Source: Mycobacterium colombiense
Lineage (GTDB): Bacteria > Actinomycetota > Actinomycetes > Mycobacteriales > Mycobacteriaceae
Assembly: GCF_001953985.1 (NCBI RefSeq)
Contig: NZ_MBEI01000028.1
Coordinates: 1-64,000, forward strand
Reading direction: 5' to 3'
DNA length: 64,000 nucleotides
Below, piece after piece: positions 61,093-64,000 of the stretch (within the stretch, counting starts at the first letter, position 1; the number at the start of each line of letters is the position of its first letter). The position numbers and the translations under genes were made by a program. The notes under the pieces are model-generated. The model saw only the letters and a list, made by a program, of their open reading frames with translations, was not told where the DNA came from and did not search any database.

Positions 61093-62631
61093 GTGACCGA
61101 CGTCGTGACACAAACCGAGACACTGTCGGGGGCCAGCGCCCACAAACCGGTGCACACGCGCGCCGTCATCATCGGGACCGGGTTTTCCGGCCTGGGCATG
61201 GCGATCGCGCTGCAGAAGCAGGGCATCGGCTTCGTCATCCTGGAGAAGGCCGCCGACATCGGCGGGACCTGGCGAGACAACAGCTACCCGGGGTGCGCCT
61301 GCGACATCCCGTCGCACCTGTACTCGTTCTCGTTCGAGCCCAAGCCCGACTGGAAGAACCCGTTCTCCTATCAGCCCGAGATCTGGGACTACCTCAAAGG
61401 GGTCACCGAGAAGTACGGGCTGCGCCGCTACGTCGAGTTCAACTCGCTGGTGGATCGTGCGCACTGGGACGATGACGAGAACCGCTGGCACGTGTTCACC
61501 GCCGACGGGCGCGAGTACGTCGCGCAATTCCTGATCTCGGGTGCCGGCGCGCTGCACATCCCGTCCTTGCCCGACATCGAGGGCCGCGACGAATTCCGTG
61601 GCGCCGCTTTCCATTCCGCGGAGTGGGACCACAGCGTCGACCTGACCGGCAAGCGAGTGGCGGTGATCGGGACCGGAGCGAGCGCGATCCAGATCGTGCC
61701 GGAGATCATCGACCAGGTTGCCGAACTTCAGCTCTACCAGCGCACCCCGCCGTGGGTGGTGCCGCGTTCGAACCCCGAGATCCCGCCGGCGGTGCGCCGG
61801 GCCATGGAGAACGTGCCCGGCCTGCGTGCGCTGGTCCGCCTCGTCATCTATTGGGGGCAGGAGGCGCTGGCCATCGGCATGACCAAGCGGCCGAAATTGT
61901 TGAAGTTCATCGAGGTCTACAGCAAGTACAACATTCGCCGGTCGGTCAAGGACCGGGAGCTGCGTCGCAAGCTGACCCCGCACTACAGCATCGGATGCAA
62001 GCGAATCCTGAACTCCACCACGTATTACCCCGCGGTCGCCAACCCGAAGACCGAACTGGTCACCGACCACATCGCGCGGATCACCGCCGACGGCATCGTC
62101 ACCGCCGACGGAACGCACCGGCAGGCCGACGTGATCGTGTACGCCACCGGTTTCCACGTCACCGACTCCTACACCTACGTCCAGATCAAGGGGCTGCACG
62201 GCGAGGACCTGGTGGACCGGTGGAACCGGGAGGGCATCGGCGCGCACCGCGGGATCACCATCGCCGACGTGCCCAACCTGTTCTTCCTGCTGGGGCCCAA
62301 CACCGGGCTGGGGCACAACTCCGTGGTGTTCATGATCGAATCGCAGATCCGTTATGTCGCAGACGCGATCGCGACCTGTGACAAGCTGGGTGCCCAGGCG
62401 CTGGCGCCGACGCGCGCCGCCCAGGACAAGTTCAACGACGAGTTGCAGCGCAGGCTGGGCCCGTCGGTGTGGAACAGCGGCGGCTGCAGCAGCTGGTATC
62501 TGGACGAGCACGGCAAGAACACCGTGCTCTGGGGCGGCTACACCTGGGAGTACTGGCGTGCGACCCGTTCGGTCAAGCCCGACGAATACCAGTTCTATGG
62601 TGTGAACATGGGCAGCCGCGCGACGGCCTAG
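61093..62631 (+). CDS. FAD-containing monooxygenase (Baeyer-Villiger / EthA-like class)
   Basis: A 512-residue class B flavin monooxygenase corresponding to Rv3049c. The FAD Rossmann motif is IGTGFSGLGMA and GGTWRDNSYPGCACD follows. The NADPH site is VIGTGASAIQI, preceded by FRGAAFHSAEWDH, the Baeyer-Villiger fingerprint (with Asp-His in place of the usual Trp-Pro end). Such enzymes insert oxygen next to ketones or oxidise S and N atoms, as EthA does with thioamides. Start is GTG. Confidence 0.9.
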   Translation: MTDVVTQTETLSGASAHKPVHTRAVIIGTGFSGLGMAIALQKQGIGFVILEKAADIGGTWRDNSYPGCACDIPSHLYSFSFEPKPDWKNPFSYQPEIWDYLKGVTEKYGLRRYVEFNSLVDRAHWDDDENRWHVFTADGREYVAQFLISGAGALHIPSLPDIEGRDEFRGAAFHSAEWDHSVDLTGKRVAVIGTGASAIQIVPEIIDQVAELQLYQRTPPWVVPRSNPEIPPAVRRAMENVPGLRALVRLVIYWGQEALAIGMTKRPKLLKFIEVYSKYNIRRSVKDRELRRKLTPHYSIGCKRILNSTTYYPAVANPKTELVTDHIARITADGIVTADGTHRQADVIVYATGFHVTDSYTYVQIKGLHGEDLVDRWNREGIGAHRGITIADVPNLFFLLGPNTGLGHNSVVFMIESQIRYVADAIATCDKLGAQALAPTRAAQDKFNDELQRRLGPSVWNSGGCSSWYLDEHGKNTVLWGGYTWEYWRATRSVKPDEYQFYGVNMGSRATA

Positions 62632-62696
62632 CCGAGCGAAGTTGTTGCGGTGCTACGGTTTTCGCTCGACTGGCGGCACCACGGGCGTGGACACGC

Positions 62697-63242
62697 TCAT
62701 CTCGGTGTTGTCAAAAGTCGGATGAATGCCTGCGCGGCCGCGTCCACGCCGGACTCGTCATTGGTCGCAACGAGATCCAGCAGCAGGCCACGGGTGACCG
62801 CCAGTCCCAGCCGGGCGAGCGCGGGGTCCATCGGACTCTCGGCGACCGCCTCGACCTCGGCGAGCCAGCTCTCGACGGCGCCGGGAATCATTCGGGCAAA
62901 AGGCTTTTCGCCCACAGCCGCGCGGGCATAGCACTCGAAGAACAGTCGCTCGGATTCGCGCAGCTCGGGTCGACGCAGGTCCTCCCACATCGCCGCAAAG
63001 CCCTCGGCCGGGTCGGTCGGCAAGTCGGGCAGCAGTCCCATCTGGCGTCGCTCGACCTCCTCGACGATCGCCACGAGCAGATCTTCGCGAGAACCGAAGT
63101 GGTGCAACAGCATCCGGTGGCTGGTACCGACCGCGGCGGCCACCTCGCGCAGCGACCGGTCGCCGATGCCGCCGGCGGCGAACTCGGCTACCAGCGCATC
63201 GAGGAGCTGCCGGCGCCGCTCGTTGTCAGGAGTGCGCGCCAT
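62697..63242 (-). CDS. TetR family regulator
   Basis: A 181-residue TetR protein. The DNA-binding domain has RRRQLLDALVAEFAAGGIGDRSL, REVAAAVGTSHRMLLHHFGSREDLLVAI. It overlaps the end of the upstream SRPBCC gene by 17 bases and is co-transcribed with it. The pair's promoter carries an inverted repeat over the start codon, fitting autorepression. Confidence 0.86.
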   Translation of the reverse strand: MARTPDNERRRQLLDALVAEFAAGGIGDRSLREVAAAVGTSHRMLLHHFGSREDLLVAIVEEVERRQMGLLPDLPTDPAEGFAAMWEDLRRPELRESERLFFECYARAAVGEKPFARMIPGAVESWLAEVEAVAESPMDPALARLGLAVTRGLLLDLVATNDESGVDAAAQAFIRLLTTPR

Positions 63243-63672
63243 CGGCGCGGCTGAGCTGCTCTGATCGAGCCTTGAGGCCCTGGGCCTCGAGTTGCAGGAA
63301 GCGCTTGGTCTTCTTGGCCATCAGCCGCCCGACGAGGGCGCCCAGCGCGCCGCGCTGGTCGAGTTGCTGGCGGACCAGCGTGCGGCCGCCGGGCTGGGCG
63401 ATGACCTCGTGCCGGGCGGTGACCCGCGCCCCGGGCGAGCTCTGCACCCAGGTCCATGACCTACCCGGGGCGATCTCGGTGACCTTCCAGACCAGCTTCG
63501 ACATGCCGGGCTGCTTGATCGCGAACCGCCTGCCGGCTGCAAGGGTCGAACCATCAAGGCCGACAAGGGAAGTGACCGACGCGGTCCACTCGGGCCAGTG
63601 CTCGACGTCGGTGAAGACCTCCCAGACGAGTTGGGGCGGTGCGTCGATCTCGACGCCGTCTTCGGTAAACAT
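63226..63672 (-). CDS. SRPBCC (START-like) family protein
   Basis: A 148-residue hydrophobic-cavity protein of the polyketide cyclase/START superfamily. VEIDAPPQLVWEVFTDVEHWPEWTAS opens the domain, with FAIKQPGMSKLVWKVTEIAPGRSWTWV after it. It likely binds a lipid-like ligand. The ATG is exactly seven bases after a TACCAT -10 box, indicating a leaderless mRNA. A TetR gene follows with overlap; the two may form a ligand-sensing unit. Confidence 0.84.
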   Translation of the reverse strand: MFTEDGVEIDAPPQLVWEVFTDVEHWPEWTASVTSLVGLDGSTLAAGRRFAIKQPGMSKLVWKVTEIAPGRSWTWVQSSPGARVTARHEVIAQPGGRTLVRQQLDQRGALGALVGRLMAKKTKRFLQLEAQGLKARSEQLSRADGAHS

Positions 63673-63688
63673 GTACCAAATGGTACAT
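63671..63688 (-). promoter_or_regulatory. Operator overlapping leaderless start of SRPBCC gene
   Basis: ATGTACCA and TGGTACAT form a perfect eight-base inverted repeat with an AA spacer. On the minus strand it covers the TACCAT -10 element, the seven-base spacer and the first two bases of the ATG. A protein bound here must block both transcription and initiation; the downstream TetR is the natural candidate. Confidence 0.65.
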
Positions 63689-63754
63689 CATCAACGCGCA
63701 ATACTGGAGGTTGGATCGAATCCGGTGGCGGCCGGACACGTCGGCGACACGTAA

Positions 63755-63802
63755 ACACAAGTTGTTGTGTTGCCGTTGCTTGTCGCACCCCAGGGGTAGT
63801 GT
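63755..63802 (+). promoter_or_regulatory. Double NrdR box upstream of nrdF2
   Basis: Box 1 is ACACAAGTTGTTGTGT (63755-63770), a symmetrical match to the NrdR consensus. Box 2 is ACCCCAGGGGTAGTGT (63787-63802), with a conserved right half. The linker is 16 bases, as at nrdH. The two promoters also share AGGNGTAGTGTTTNGAGC across box 2, so nrdHIE and nrdF2 are probably co-regulated although unlinked here. Confidence 0.72.
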
Positions 63803-63839
63803 TTGGAGCCTGGGATTCATCCGGCAAAACGGTGTGTGA

Positions 63840-64000
<161 letters not shown>

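Overview
The window is GC-rich actinobacterial DNA and almost certainly comes from a Mycobacterium, probably a slow grower. Markers include an MmpS/MmpL pair, an MspA-family porin, an F420-dependent oxidoreductase, a mycofactocin-type SDR, CYP136, Mmr and a DnaK-like Hsp70. From about 36 to 64 kb the gene order follows, from memory, the M. tuberculosis block Rv3063 to Rv3048c in inverted orientation (cstA, ligB, fadE22, tandem GntR, cyp136, TetR, SDR, dinB2, TetR, FMN reductase, nrdHIE, TetR, monooxygenase, nrdF2). Lineage-specific genes interrupt that backbone at several points. I saw no tRNA, rRNA, CRISPR array or insertion sequence.

Region by region. 0-5.8 kb: a catabolic cluster (amidohydrolase fragment, MarR regulator, Fe-S flavin reductase, SDR, Rieske oxygenase, an unknown small protein, TauD/TfdA dioxygenase, AhpD-like protein). 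The first ~125 bases look like degraded sequence. 5.8-10.3 kb: a 3Fe-4S ferredoxin, an enolase paralog lacking several catalytic residues, and an ECF transporter fused into one polypeptide. 10.3-16.7 kb: an SDR, MmpL/MmpS, and membrane or secreted proteins. 16.8-25.9 kb: glgP, an MFS exporter, mmr, a hydrolase, DoxX, an SDR, an APH-type kinase, a small secreted protein and a porin. 25.9-30.3 kb: a tightly overlapping acyl-CoA catabolic operon (acyl-CoA dehydrogenase, CoA transferase, enoyl-CoA hydratase, thiolase). 30.7-36.1 kb: an F420 enzyme, an SDR, ppk2, a nitroreductase, Hsp70 and two small proteins beside cstA. 36.2-47.5 kb: cstA, ligB, an SDR, fadE22, a DUF35/thiolase pair, the tandem GntR regulator and a MEDS/ATPase sensor.

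47.5-49.3 kb holds two paralogous glycine-rich exported peptides. It also holds a protein that is only the C-terminal regulatory domain of LeuA, preceded by a leader peptide and a pseudoknot of the kind known upstream of actinobacterial leuA. 49.3-58.1 kb: cyp136, regulators, dinB2, an FMN reductase and nrdHIE, with a double NrdR box upstream of nrdH.

The most notable system lies at 58.17-60.16 kb. It is a three-gene, visibly less GC-rich operon between nrdE and the following TetR gene: a Pycsar-type nucleotide cyclase, an E2 (ubiquitin-conjugating-like) protein, and a DUF5706-type membrane effector. Cyclase plus membrane effector is the classic Pycsar anti-phage pair. An E2-like third gene is not part of the classic two-gene system and resembles CBASS accessory genes. 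The window ends with a TetR gene, a flavin monooxygenase, a TetR/SRPBCC pair with an operator over its leaderless start, and the 5' end of nrdF2, also behind a double NrdR box.
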